Assembly (NCBI GenBank): GCA_017523995.1
Contig: JAFWUX010000017.1
Location: forward strand, 1-13,311
Reading direction: 5' to 3'
DNA: 13,311 nucleotides
Source of the DNA: Oscillospiraceae bacterium
Lineage (GTDB): Bacteria > Bacillota_A > Clostridia > Oscillospirales > Ruminococcaceae
Of the stretch, positions 6,299 through 12,069 are shown piece by piece. Made by a program: the position numbers and the translations under genes. The notes under the pieces are model-generated. The model searched no databases. It had not been told where the DNA came from and was given only the letters and a program-made list of their open reading frames with translations. Every line of letters begins with the position of its first letter. Within the stretch, counting starts at the first letter, position 1.

Positions 6299-6327
6299 AT
6301 TATACCACAAGTGAGCTGCTTTGTCAA
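6299..6327 (-). promoter_or_regulatory. Perfect consensus promoter of the SRAP gene
   Basis: On the minus strand: TTGACA (6327-6322), 17-nt spacer, TATAAT (6304-6299), with TG one base before the -10. All twelve core bases match the consensus. Confidence 0.85.
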
Positions 6328-6340
6328 TAGGGCGAAGGTA

Positions 6341-6345
6341 GTAAG
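6341..6345 (+). repeat. Target-site duplication, left copy (GTAAG)
   Basis: GTAAG directly abuts the left transposon end (TGTTAG at 6346) and is repeated exactly next to the right end at 12183-12187. Five bases is the duplication length made by Tn7/TniA/Mu-type transposases. Confidence 0.88.
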
Positions 6346-6420
6346 TGTTAGCGCCCAGCTAATTTGTCCTCCAGAAGTGAACGTATTTTGTCAGGGGCAG
6401 GCACTGTAATTTGTCAAGGT
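6346..6420 (+). repeat. Left transposon end with three transposase-binding-site-like repeats
   Basis: After the terminal 12 bp come three similar sites with their GTC at 6366, 6391 and 6413: TAATTTGTCC, TATTTTGTCA and TAATTTGTCA, about 22-25 bp apart. The first 45 bp align base for base with the inverted right end, including AACGTATTTTGTCA. Spacing of about two helical turns on one DNA face is as expected for TnsB/TniA-type binding sites. Confidence 0.85.
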
Positions 6421-6439
6421 ACGTTGGTAGACAGAAAGC

Positions 6440-6471
6440 AAACTGACATCCCCTCCCGGAGATGTCAGTTT
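6440..6471 (-). terminator. Terminator of the transposition operon
   Basis: On the minus strand AAACTGACATC, 10-nt loop, GATGTCAGTTT: a perfect 11-bp stem about 100 nt after the stop of the 79-aa gene, followed by GCTTTCTGTC. It would stop the operon transcript just before the left end. Between it and the gene only the 6484-6498 subterminal repeat is visible. Confidence 0.6.
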
Positions 6472-6483
6472 CAGATATAAGAG

Positions 6484-6498
6484 AGCAGATGCTCCCGG
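6484..6498 (+). repeat. Subterminal inverted repeat, left copy
   Basis: AGCAGATGCTCCCGG occurs here and, inverted, at 12051-12065 (CCGGGAGCATCTGCT). The two lie 138 and 117 bp inside their ends, and each is followed by one variable base and AAAA, so the repeat belongs to the element's end structure. Role unknown. Confidence 0.65.
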
Positions 6499-6569
6499 CA
6501 AAATCCCGTAAGGCGCTCAGGTCGCTCCCCAGCGTTGCCCTATCCTCCTCACGGGCAAAAGCCCATTGA

Positions 6570-6809
6570 TTAGAATGGAGATTGTTGAATCGGACAAGAC
6601 GAGCAGATATAACTGTCAGTGAAATGCAGCTCATGTCTGTCAAGAATATTGAGGATCTCAATTATAAGGTCATGTCTGCTTGTTTTTTCGGCATTATCGC
6701 TCTCGGTGAGTATTTGAAAATACTCGAACACTTCTTGCCTTGCTTTGGAATAATCCAAACGGCGCAGCAGCCAGATCAGCACAGCATCATGCAGCAGTTT
6801 TTCTGTCAT
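6570..6809 (-). CDS. Small fourth protein of the transposition operon, 79 aa
   Basis: Starts MTEKLLHDAVLIWLLRRLDY; helical and charged, ending in SYICSSCPIQQSPF with a CxxC pair. Its ATG overlaps the TGA of the ATPase gene (ATGA), so it is translated by coupling, which is the main support that it is real. It is the last gene before the operon terminator and the left end. I do not recognise the family. As a partner of a TnsC/TniB-like ATPase it could act in target choice or regulation, in the place where other systems have TniQ, but it is too short for TniQ and shows no match to it. Confidence 0.65.
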   Translation of the reverse strand: MTEKLLHDAVLIWLLRRLDYSKARQEVFEYFQILTESDNAEKTSRHDLIIEILNILDRHELHFTDSYICSSCPIQQSPF

Positions 6810-7621
6810 GTACTTTTCACCCCCGTAACCTCGTTTTCAAGTACGATGTCTACTGACTTGCTGTCAATGCAGGTTTGCTTCATCTGCGACCCATAGATCA
6901 GAGACTGACTGCAAGCCCGGTTAATGAGCCTTGGATTTCCGCCGGAGAACTCAAATATTGACTTCATGGCATCTTCTGTAAAAATAGGATTGCTATGACC
7001 GGCATACAAGAGCTGGGCTTCAATGTACTGCCTGGTATCTGCAAAGTCCATCGGAGTGAGGAAGCATTCAATGTCCACACGCTCAAGGATTGCTCTGTAT
7101 GCAGAGAGCCGCAGCTTGTCCCAGAGTTCTGTCTGACCGGACAGGATCAGCGCCATCGGGTTCTCTGAGTCCATCTTATAGTTGAGCAGAAAACGTGCTT
7201 CTTCCAGCATTTCTTTGCTCAGGAGATGTGCCTCATCAACGATCACAACCGCTTTCCGGTTCTGCATCCCGCGCATGATCTCGATCTGCTTATGAAGATT
7301 ATCCCTTGCGGTATTGCGCTGAAGCACAGGCTTGCAGCCCAGCTGCATCAGCAGATAATTGTAAAAACTGCGCGGTGTCAGCTTGGAGTCGGAGATATAC
7401 AGGACCATATACTCCGTTTCAGGAAGCTCATCCTTCAGGCGGCGGAGCGTACTTGTCTTACCTGTTCCGGGTTCTCCGATCAGGACAGCAAAGAGCTGGT
7501 TTCTGGCGGTGTATTCCAGACGGCTGAACACCTCTGCGCTCTGCCGTGTTTTATGCAATGCAGTGGTCGGAATGCTGCGTGTAAACGGCGTATGCTTCAT
7601 TTCATAGAACAGCTCAAACAT
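6806..7621 (-). CDS. AAA+ ATPase, transposition regulator (ExeA/TnsC/TniB/MuB-like)
   Basis: 271 aa. Walker A GEPGTGKT at residues 49-56 and Walker B VVIVDEAHLL at about 125-134 are intact; LILSGQTEL has the sensor-1 layout, and NPRLINRACSQSL near the C-terminus is typical of ExeA/TnsC-type AAA proteins. Proteins of this type bind target DNA in an ATP-dependent way and activate the DDE transposase. Start: ATG 7621 with GGAGGG about 8 nt upstream, overlapping the end of the transposase gene; codons further upstream in this frame lie inside that gene. The gene is intact, whereas the transposase upstream is frameshifted. Confidence 0.9.
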   Translation of the reverse strand: MFELFYEMKHTPFTRSIPTTALHKTRQSAEVFSRLEYTARNQLFAVLIGEPGTGKTSTLRRLKDELPETEYMVLYISDSKLTPRSFYNYLLMQLGCKPVLQRNTARDNLHKQIEIMRGMQNRKAVVIVDEAHLLSKEMLEEARFLLNYKMDSENPMALILSGQTELWDKLRLSAYRAILERVDIECFLTPMDFADTRQYIEAQLLYAGHSNPIFTEDAMKSIFEFSGGNPRLINRACSQSLIYGSQMKQTCIDSKSVDIVLENEVTGVKST

Positions 7622-8943
7622 TTTTATCGCCCTCCAAAGCTCTTGTGTACGAGATAACAGCTCTGCGTTCCTTCTCATCAGCAGTTTTGTTTACTGCATC
7701 AAGAAGCCTTGAGGAATCCGCAGGGAGACGGTCGATTCCGACACGCTTCGGCTTTTTCGCAACATGAGTACCGATCTTAGCTGGCTCGGCATAGAACGGT
7801 TCATGCCCTCTGGCTTCGATCCGTACCTTTGCGATGTTCAGCGGATCATAGACAACATCGACCTGTTGTCCGGCATACAGAAGCCCCACCTCGTATTCCT
7901 TGCCCATAAAGCTGATGCAGCCGGACTTGTTGACCTTTCGCGGCTCACAATGCAGGAACGCACTGGCAAGGAGTGCTTCATCAATTCAACGGCATCGAAT
8001 CTGACTTGAAAGCGCGTTCGGGAGTCGTGCCGAGCGCACTGTGCGTCTTGCTGTGGTAACATTCTGAAAGCCATGCCGTAAACAGACGGTTCAGCTCTTC
8101 GATGCTTTCCGGCGGGTTTACATCGATCTCAGCAAGAAAAGAATCGACAGTATGATTGAAACGCTCCTGTTTTCCCTTGCCCTGCGGGTTACGGGGCTTG
8201 GCGTACAGAAGCCGGATACCGAGCAGACCACAGGCACGCTTCATCCAATGTGTGCGGTATTGAGAACCGTTGTCAAAGTAGATACGGCGCGGAACGCCGT
8301 ACTTTTGAACACCCTTTTTCACGGTGTCTTCCACAATGGCCTGTTCCATGTCGCCGTAAAACTGTGCGTGGATGATGTAACGGGTGGCATCGTCGATCAG
8401 GCAGGATAGATATGTCGGCTGTGCTTTTCCCCCGATCCTCAGCGTCGGACCGTATTTGATGTCGCCCTGCCAGAGATCGCAGCGGTGAACCCTTTGAAAC
8501 CGCTGAGAAGCATATCCATTGTCCTGATACATTTTCATCATAGCAGACGAATATCCTTCCCTTGCAAGCGCCCGCTGCAATGTCGTGCGCTTCAGAACAC
8601 CCTGCTCCGCCCTGCCTTCCAGTTCGAGAATCCGGATAATGGTTGGTACGCTGCGTGACGGAACTTCACGGCGCAGGCGAATCGCTTCCGCGAGAATCTC
8701 TTTTGAAATGACGGGATTCTGCTCCGGTACTCTGCCCTGCGGTTCCAGACCGTCTATTCCCGATTCATTGTAGGCATCTACATATCGCTGCAAAGTACGG
8801 GTGGACACATCATACGTTTCGGAGATCTCACGGCGCTTCCTGTAGTATTCTTCCACTGATAAGAGCGCGCCGATCAGCGGCGCAATCATAATCATACGCC
8901 GCTCTGCAATCTCTTTTGCCAACTGCTTGTCTTTCATGCCCAT
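7614..8943 (-). pseudogene. DDE transposase (IS481/TniA/TnsB-like, rve fold), one frameshift
   Basis: About 442 aa once joined. Start at ATG 8943 (MGMKDKQLAKEIAERRM) behind AAGGAGG. An N-terminal helix-turn-helix region (about 25-60, with STRTLQRYVDAYNESG) is followed by the integrase core: Asp161 (WQGDIKYGP), Asp224 (YFDNGSQYR) and Glu260 (GKGKQERFN). The first frame ends with FKSDSMPLN and TGA at 7983-7981. In the +1 frame the protein continues at once as IDEALLASAFLHCEPRKVNK and on through the Mu-type C-terminal domain (GKEYEVGLLYAGQQVDVVYD) to 7614. Relatives as I recall them have about two more residues (PLRF-type) here, so a 5-bp deletion is the simplest explanation. The core would still be made without its C-terminal domain. 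Confidence 0.85.
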
Positions 8944-8975
8944 AGAGGCACCTCCTTCTTTGGTGATGCCTCTAT
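8942..8975 (-). promoter_or_regulatory. Hairpin enclosing the transposase ribosome-binding site and start codon
   Basis: On the minus strand ATAGAGGCA, 16-nt loop, TGCCTCTAT. The AAGGAGG Shine-Dalgarno site is in the loop and the A and T of the ATG are in the right arm. An alternative inner pairing CACC/GGTG is possible. Such a structure would lower transposase translation; the effect is inferred. Confidence 0.6.
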
Positions 8976-8999
8976 CATAGCATAATTCAGCCTGACAAT

Positions 9000-9482
9000 C
9001 TACACGAACTCGTTTGCCTTCCACTCATCAGCGTTTGCAACCGCTCTGACAAAAAACTTAAGCGTGTCAAATGTGGAATTGACATCGTAATTTGTCACGA
9101 GCATCGGGTGTTCCAGTTTCAGCCGTCTGACCGTTGCAGCCCCGAATTTAAAAAAGCGATCAACCCAACGACGGATACGTGCTGCGGAGTGATCATCAAC
9201 ACAATAGTCACCGATGGCATCATGAATTGCTGCAATCGCCTTCGTACACAGATGTTTGAACGGCGTAACAAAATCCGGAAGTTCCCTGTGATAGCGATGG
9301 CACAGTGTGCAAAGCAGTACTCTGACAGACAATTTGTCGCGCATTCCGTTTAACCTTCGTAAATACCGTCTGCATCTGCTGTGCGGCTTCATAATCTGAC
9401 CGCAATCCGGGCAAATAACAGTTTCAGTTCCGGTAATATAATGGATTTCGTCCTTGACATATTCGAAAAAAACGTGATACAA
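9000..9482 (-). CDS. DUF6431-like zinc-ribbon protein of the transposition operon
   Basis: About 160 aa. An N-terminal zinc ribbon pairs VICPDCGQIMKPH with VLLCTLCHRYHRELPDFVTP; the Cys pairs and the HRELPD...PFKH motif are typical of DUF6431 proteins, which I know as companions of IS481-like transposase/AAA modules. The C-terminal half is helical, with a possible helix-turn-helix (CVDDHSAARIRRWVDRFFKF), so DNA binding is likely. It is the first gene of the operon, 56 nt ahead of the transposase. The start is uncertain: TTG 9482 is the first codon after an in-frame stop, there is no Shine-Dalgarno site, and a run of seven T follows. An out-of-frame ATG at 9489 would join this frame if that run had six T. 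Confidence 0.75.
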   Translation of the reverse strand: MYHVFFEYVKDEIHYITGTETVICPDCGQIMKPHSRCRRYLRRLNGMRDKLSVRVLLCTLCHRYHRELPDFVTPFKHLCTKAIAAIHDAIGDYCVDDHSAARIRRWVDRFFKFGAATVRRLKLEHPMLVTNYDVNSTFDTLKFFVRAVANADEWKANEFV

Positions 9483-9483
9483 T
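9454..9483 (+). promoter_or_regulatory. Plus-strand promoter opposing the transposition operon
   Basis: TTGACA (9454-9459), 18-nt spacer, TACAAT (9478-9483), with TG one base before the -10. It lies inside the first codons of the DUF6431-like gene and points away from it, across the operon leader, with a start near 9490. Confidence 0.65.
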
Positions 9484-9496
9484 AATCATGTTGGGG

Positions 9497-9546
9497 ACGA
9501 TAGCCGTGTCATGAGTGCCAGTCATGACAATCAAAACGGCTATCGT
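9497..9546. promoter_or_regulatory. Composite hairpin in the operon leader
   Basis: Outer arms ACGATAGCCGT (9497-9507) and ACGGCTATCGT (9536-9546), perfect over 11 bp; inner arms TGTCATGA (9507-9514) and TCATGACA (9522-9529), perfect over 8 bp with a 7-nt loop; a 6-nt bulge on one side. It can fold on both transcripts. On the minus strand it ends 14 nt before the DUF6431-like start and is not followed by a T-run. Confidence 0.75.
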
Positions 9547-9574
9547 GTTCCTTTCTATAGGTATGAATATTTCT

Positions 9575-9602
9575 ATTATATCATGTTTCTTCATAAAAGC
9601 AA
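9575..9602 (-). promoter_or_regulatory. Probable promoter of the transposition operon
   Basis: On the minus strand TGATATAAT forms a perfect extended -10 (TATAAT at 9580-9575); the -35 TTGCTT with 16-nt spacing is weak. Start near 9568, leader of about 86 nt containing the composite hairpin. Confidence 0.5.
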
Positions 9603-9604
9603 AG

Positions 9605-9653
9605 ACGGTATCCTCCTGGTTCGCATAGCCGGAAAGATACCGTTTTTGTTTTT
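9605..9653 (+). terminator. Intrinsic terminator between the opposing units
   Basis: ACGGTATC (9605-9612) pairs with GATACCGT (9636-9643); the inside can extend the stem through TCCTGGTT with AGCCGGA using G-U pairs. It is followed on the plus strand by TTTTTGTTTTT. The minus-strand side also has CTTTGCTTTT, so it may shield the operon promoter from incoming transcripts. Confidence 0.8.
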
Positions 9654-9825
9654 GAACCGATATCGTATTATATTTGACGGCTTACAGCAGGTATACCATA
9701 AAACGATATACGTAAAACGAGCCGTCATTTGAGCCTGACTTCCGCAATGCGAATGAGCACAACGCATTAAAACATAAACAGGGAGCGAGATCACTGGTTG
9801 ATCCCGCTCCTGTTTATTCAGCCTA
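9654..9825 (+). other. Non-coding stretch between the antisense unit and the cargo promoter
   Basis: No gene with a ribosome-binding site is visible. It holds a long-range inverted repeat, TGACGGCT (9675-9682) with AGCCGTCA (9720-9727), a short AATGCG/CGCATT pair near 9750, and the terminator-like hairpin at 9776-9815. It is AT-rich compared with the flanking genes. Confidence 0.5.
9776..9815. terminator. Terminator-like hairpin upstream of the cargo promoter
   Basis: AAACAGGGAGCG...CGCTCCTGTTT with inner GATCA/TTGATC, an almost perfect stem of about 16-17 pairs with a single mismatch region and a 4-nt loop. TTTATTC follows on the plus strand. No gene ends near it, so it may insulate the cargo promoter or be left from a lost gene. 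Confidence 0.65.
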
Positions 9826-9854
9826 TTGACATTCTGCAGGAAATCTGCTATTAT
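9826..9854 (+). promoter_or_regulatory. Near-consensus promoter of the cargo gene
   Basis: TTGACA (9826-9831), 17-nt spacer, TATTAT (9849-9854), with TG one base before the -10. Start near 9861, leader of about 124 nt. Confidence 0.75.
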
Positions 9855-9940
9855 GAAAATGAAAGGATATTGCATCAGAAATCAAAGTGAAAGAAGGTGA
9901 TTCCCATGTGCTGAGCATATTCCCGCAGCAATCGATATCC

Positions 9941-9988
9941 ATGATACGCCGCAGAACAAGGCTTGTCCGAAAGGGGGAATTATTATGA
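9941..9988 (+). CDS. Candidate 15-aa Arg-rich leader peptide coupled to the cargo gene
   Basis: The frame reads MIRRRTRLVRKGELL and its TGA overlaps the cargo ATG by four bases (ATGA at 9985-9988). Upstream, ATG-TGC-TGA at 9906-9914 is a two-codon frame behind an AAGAAGGTGA Shine-Dalgarno-like site. The 15-aa frame itself has no clear ribosome-binding site, so it may be chance. Confidence 0.3.
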   Translation: MIRRRTRLVRKGELL

Positions 9989-11625
9989 AACACAGCAGAT
10001 TTATCTGTGCTGTCTGCGCGGCCGTGATGCTGACCGGCAGCCTTACAGTCTTTCCGGCAGAAATTACAGCTTATGCAGAGACAGAGCCTTTTTATATATG
10101 TTCTTCCGGTAATTTTGAATGGGATTTTTATAGGGACGGCACGCTGTTCATTTCCGGAAAGGGTCGTATGGATGACAATGAAGAAACACCGTTTGAGAAT
10201 TACAACCGCAATTCCGGGGACACGATTACACTGAAAAAGGTCATTTTTGAGGAAGGTATTACGCATATCGGTGCAGATCTTTTTTATTCCGGTGAGGATC
10301 AGGAGCCGGAAGGCGACTGCAAGGATCTGACCTCTGTGACGCTGCCGGACAGTCTGGAAAGCATCGGAGCAGGTGCATTTGAGAGCTGCCGGAAACTCAA
10401 GGAGATCAACATTCCGGAACGTGTACAGCATTTCGGGTACATGGCATTTGCGGGCACACCGTGGTATGATGATCTGAAAGCACAAAACGAGTTTGTCATT
10501 CTGAACAATGTGCTGCTGGAAGCACCGGCTTCAGAAACGCTGACCGTTCCGGACGGTGTTACACGTATTGCGATGCGCGTGGTCTGGTCGGATGAAGTCA
10601 GGCGCGTTGTACTGCCGGACAGCGTTACAGTACTGGAAGAGAAAGCATTTGCAGACTGCATCAATCTCGAAGAAATCGTCATTCCGGAAAGCGTCAGTGA
10701 AATCGGCATTTCGGCTTTTGCCGGTACAAAGTGGCTTGCGGACAGATGTGCAGAAAACCCTTGTGTCACGGTCAATCACATTCTAGTGGACTGTTATGCC
10801 GTTGAAGGTGAACTTGTCATTCCTGACGATGTGGAGATCATCCCGACGCTTGCGTGTGCAAAATACGAAGGGATTACCGGTGTTGTGATACCGGAAACAG
10901 TCAAAAAGATCGGAGCGGGTGCTTTTATGCAATGCAGCAGCCTGAAAAGTATTTCATTTCCGGATCATCTCGCAGCGATCCCGCCGTATATCTGTACCGA
11001 ATGCACCGCTCTGTCTGATATCCGGTTTCCTGCGCATGTACGTGAGATCGGACAGGCTGCTTTCGGCGGCTGCAGCGGTCTGACAGAGATCACGCTGCCG
11101 GAAACGGTCACATGGGTCGGTTATGCTGCATTTACCGAATGCAGCAGCGTGAAAGAAATCACCGTGCTGAATCCGTATTGCCGGTTCGTGAATTTCGGTC
11201 TTTCATTTTGCAATCATTTCATTTTCGATTTTGATAATGAGATACCGGTCAAAGATCGCTATGCCGGTACGGTTCGCGGTTACAGCAGTTCAACCGCAGA
11301 GGAAGCCGCAATAGAAGCAGACTATCCGTTTGTATCGCTCGGAGAAATCCCGGAGCAGGCATTTGTTCAGCCGCTTGTGCGCGGGGATGTTGACCGGAGC
11401 GACAAGGTCGATGTGGCGGATGCGGTTTTGCTGGCGCGGTTTCTGACAGAAGACGCGGAGGCTATTGTCACACAGGAAGGATTGATCTGCGCGGATACAG
11501 ATCGGTCCGGCAGCATTGACCTTGAGGATCTGACTTATATCCTGCAAAAGATTGCAAAACGCCCTGTTAATGACGAAATCTGGAATGAACGAACCGGGAA
11601 TCCGTTTTTGGATTATTTTCTTTGA
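9985..11625 (+). CDS. Transposon cargo: secreted BspA-like LRR protein with C-terminal dockerin
   Basis: 546 aa. The N-terminus MKHSRFICAVCAAVMLTGSL is a signal peptide, probably cut after AYA. Most of the protein is BspA-type LRR_5 repeats, recognisable from LTSVTLPDSLESIGAGAFES, ITGVVIPETVKKIGAGAF and LTEITLPETVTWVGYAAFTE. From about 468 to 533 there is a two-repeat type I dockerin: GDVDRSDKVDVADAVLLARF and ADTDRSGSIDLEDLTYILQK, each with a calcium-loop pattern. Dockerins anchor proteins to cohesins of a cellulosome scaffoldin; the LRR part probably binds a protein or surface. No catalytic domain is seen. ATG 9985 follows AAGGGGG. The gene has its own promoter and terminator, so it moves as a self-contained unit inside the transposon. 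Confidence 0.9.
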   Translation: MKHSRFICAVCAAVMLTGSLTVFPAEITAYAETEPFYICSSGNFEWDFYRDGTLFISGKGRMDDNEETPFENYNRNSGDTITLKKVIFEEGITHIGADLFYSGEDQEPEGDCKDLTSVTLPDSLESIGAGAFESCRKLKEINIPERVQHFGYMAFAGTPWYDDLKAQNEFVILNNVLLEAPASETLTVPDGVTRIAMRVVWSDEVRRVVLPDSVTVLEEKAFADCINLEEIVIPESVSEIGISAFAGTKWLADRCAENPCVTVNHILVDCYAVEGELVIPDDVEIIPTLACAKYEGITGVVIPETVKKIGAGAFMQCSSLKSISFPDHLAAIPPYICTECTALSDIRFPAHVREIGQAAFGGCSGLTEITLPETVTWVGYAAFTECSSVKEITVLNPYCRFVNFGLSFCNHFIFDFDNEIPVKDRYAGTVRGYSSSTAEEAAIEADYPFVSLGEIPEQAFVQPLVRGDVDRSDKVDVADAVLLARFLTEDAEAIVTQEGLICADTDRSGSIDLEDLTYILQKIAKRPVNDEIWNERTGNPFLDYFL

Positions 11626-11633
11626 ACGCCAAA

Positions 11634-11665
11634 ACCGCCGCCTGATTTTGCATTCAGGCGGCGGT
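11634..11665 (+). terminator. Terminator of the cargo gene, first hairpin
   Basis: ACCGCCGCCTGA, 8-nt loop, TCAGGCGGCGGT: perfect 12-bp GC-rich stem 8 nt after the stop. The minus-strand side is followed by TTTTGGCG, so it may also stop transcription coming from the right arm. Confidence 0.85.
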
Positions 11666-11677
11666 CAGCTTGTCCCC

Positions 11678-11702
11678 CCCCTCTGACAGAACGTCAGAGG
11701 GG
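11678..11702 (+). terminator. Second tandem hairpin after the cargo gene
   Basis: CCCCTCTGAC, loop AGAAC, GTCAGAGGGG, followed by CAATTTTG. A second strong stem 12 nt after the first makes read-through into the right end unlikely. Confidence 0.7.
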
Positions 11703-11933
11703 CAATTTTGAAGAATAATCTAGCAAAAACGGAAGCAGGAAGCAAAATCTGAATAAAAGCCATATAATACATTGGCTGACGGCGATTCCTTTTGAGCCGG
11801 AGCGCCAGTTTTTTCAAATTCAGGGCAGCAGATTAAAGCCCGAGCCATTTTGTGTCCTGAGCCCAAAGCAACGCTGTCATGCACGTTTCCAAACGAGCCA
11901 AGACACAAACCTGTCCGAATCACGGATTAAAGA
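11703..11933 (+). other. Non-coding stretch before the IS66 remnant
   Basis: No supported gene, tRNA or promoter seen. The only open frames lack ribosome-binding sites and resemble nothing. It could be decayed sequence of the IS whose end follows. Confidence 0.45.
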
Positions 11934-12003
11934 AGTCCAATGACTTGCTTAGGATTCCATTATACCATTTTTGACACTGGATGGGAAGACATTTTACCCT
12001 TAC
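11934..12003 (-). mobile_element. Solitary IS66-type end (remnant) inside the transposon
   Basis: Aligns with 421-497 over 70 bp with four mismatches and one 7-bp gap, then similarity stops on both sides. It keeps the GTAAGGGTAAAATG-type end (minus strand) and the TGGTATAAT promoter block, but no tnpA follows. It is either a deletion remnant of an IS66 element that had entered the transposon or a captured end. Confidence 0.75.
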
Positions 12004-12009
12004 TTTGAA

Positions 12010-12027
12010 CCTGTGCTGACGCACAGG
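12010..12027 (+). repeat. Short hairpin next to the IS66 remnant
   Basis: CCTGTGC, loop TGAC, GCACAGG, a perfect 7-bp stem lying between the IS66 remnant and the right-end array. No T-run follows. Confidence 0.35.
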
Positions 12028-12050
12028 ATGGGTTTATCGCTTTTGTTTTC

Positions 12051-12065
12051 CCGGGAGCATCTGCT
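12051..12065 (-). repeat. Subterminal inverted repeat, right copy
   Basis: CCGGGAGCATCTGCT, the inverted equivalent of 6484-6498, directly ahead of the first TGACAAAA site of the right end. Confidence 0.65.
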
Positions 12066-12069
12066 GTCC

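Larger units (their letters stand above)
9490..9653 (+). ncRNA. Candidate antisense RNA to the transposition operon leader
   Basis: Bounded by the promoter at 9454-9483 and the intrinsic terminator at 9605-9653, giving a transcript of about 164 nt. Its first 80 nt are complementary to the predicted leader of the minus-strand operon and include the whole composite hairpin 9497-9546. No convincing coding frame: 9561 opens only 21 codons and 9511 runs through the terminator. By analogy with antisense RNAs of other transposons, such as IS10 RNA-OUT, it could limit expression of the operon. This is inference from layout. Confidence 0.5.

Noticed and set aside
6321..6327. TTGTCAA as a fourth binding site of the left transposon end
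   Set aside because: It lies outside the GTAAG duplication and is the complement of the SRAP gene's TTGACA -35 box.
7981..8000. Programmed +1 frameshift in the transposase
   Set aside because: The junction lacks a known slippery motif, and about two expected residues seem absent, which fits a small deletion better; kept only as an alternative.
9511..9732. 73-codon plus-strand frame over the leader region
   Set aside because: Its start is inside the composite hairpin, it has no Shine-Dalgarno site, and it runs straight through the intrinsic terminator at 9605-9653.
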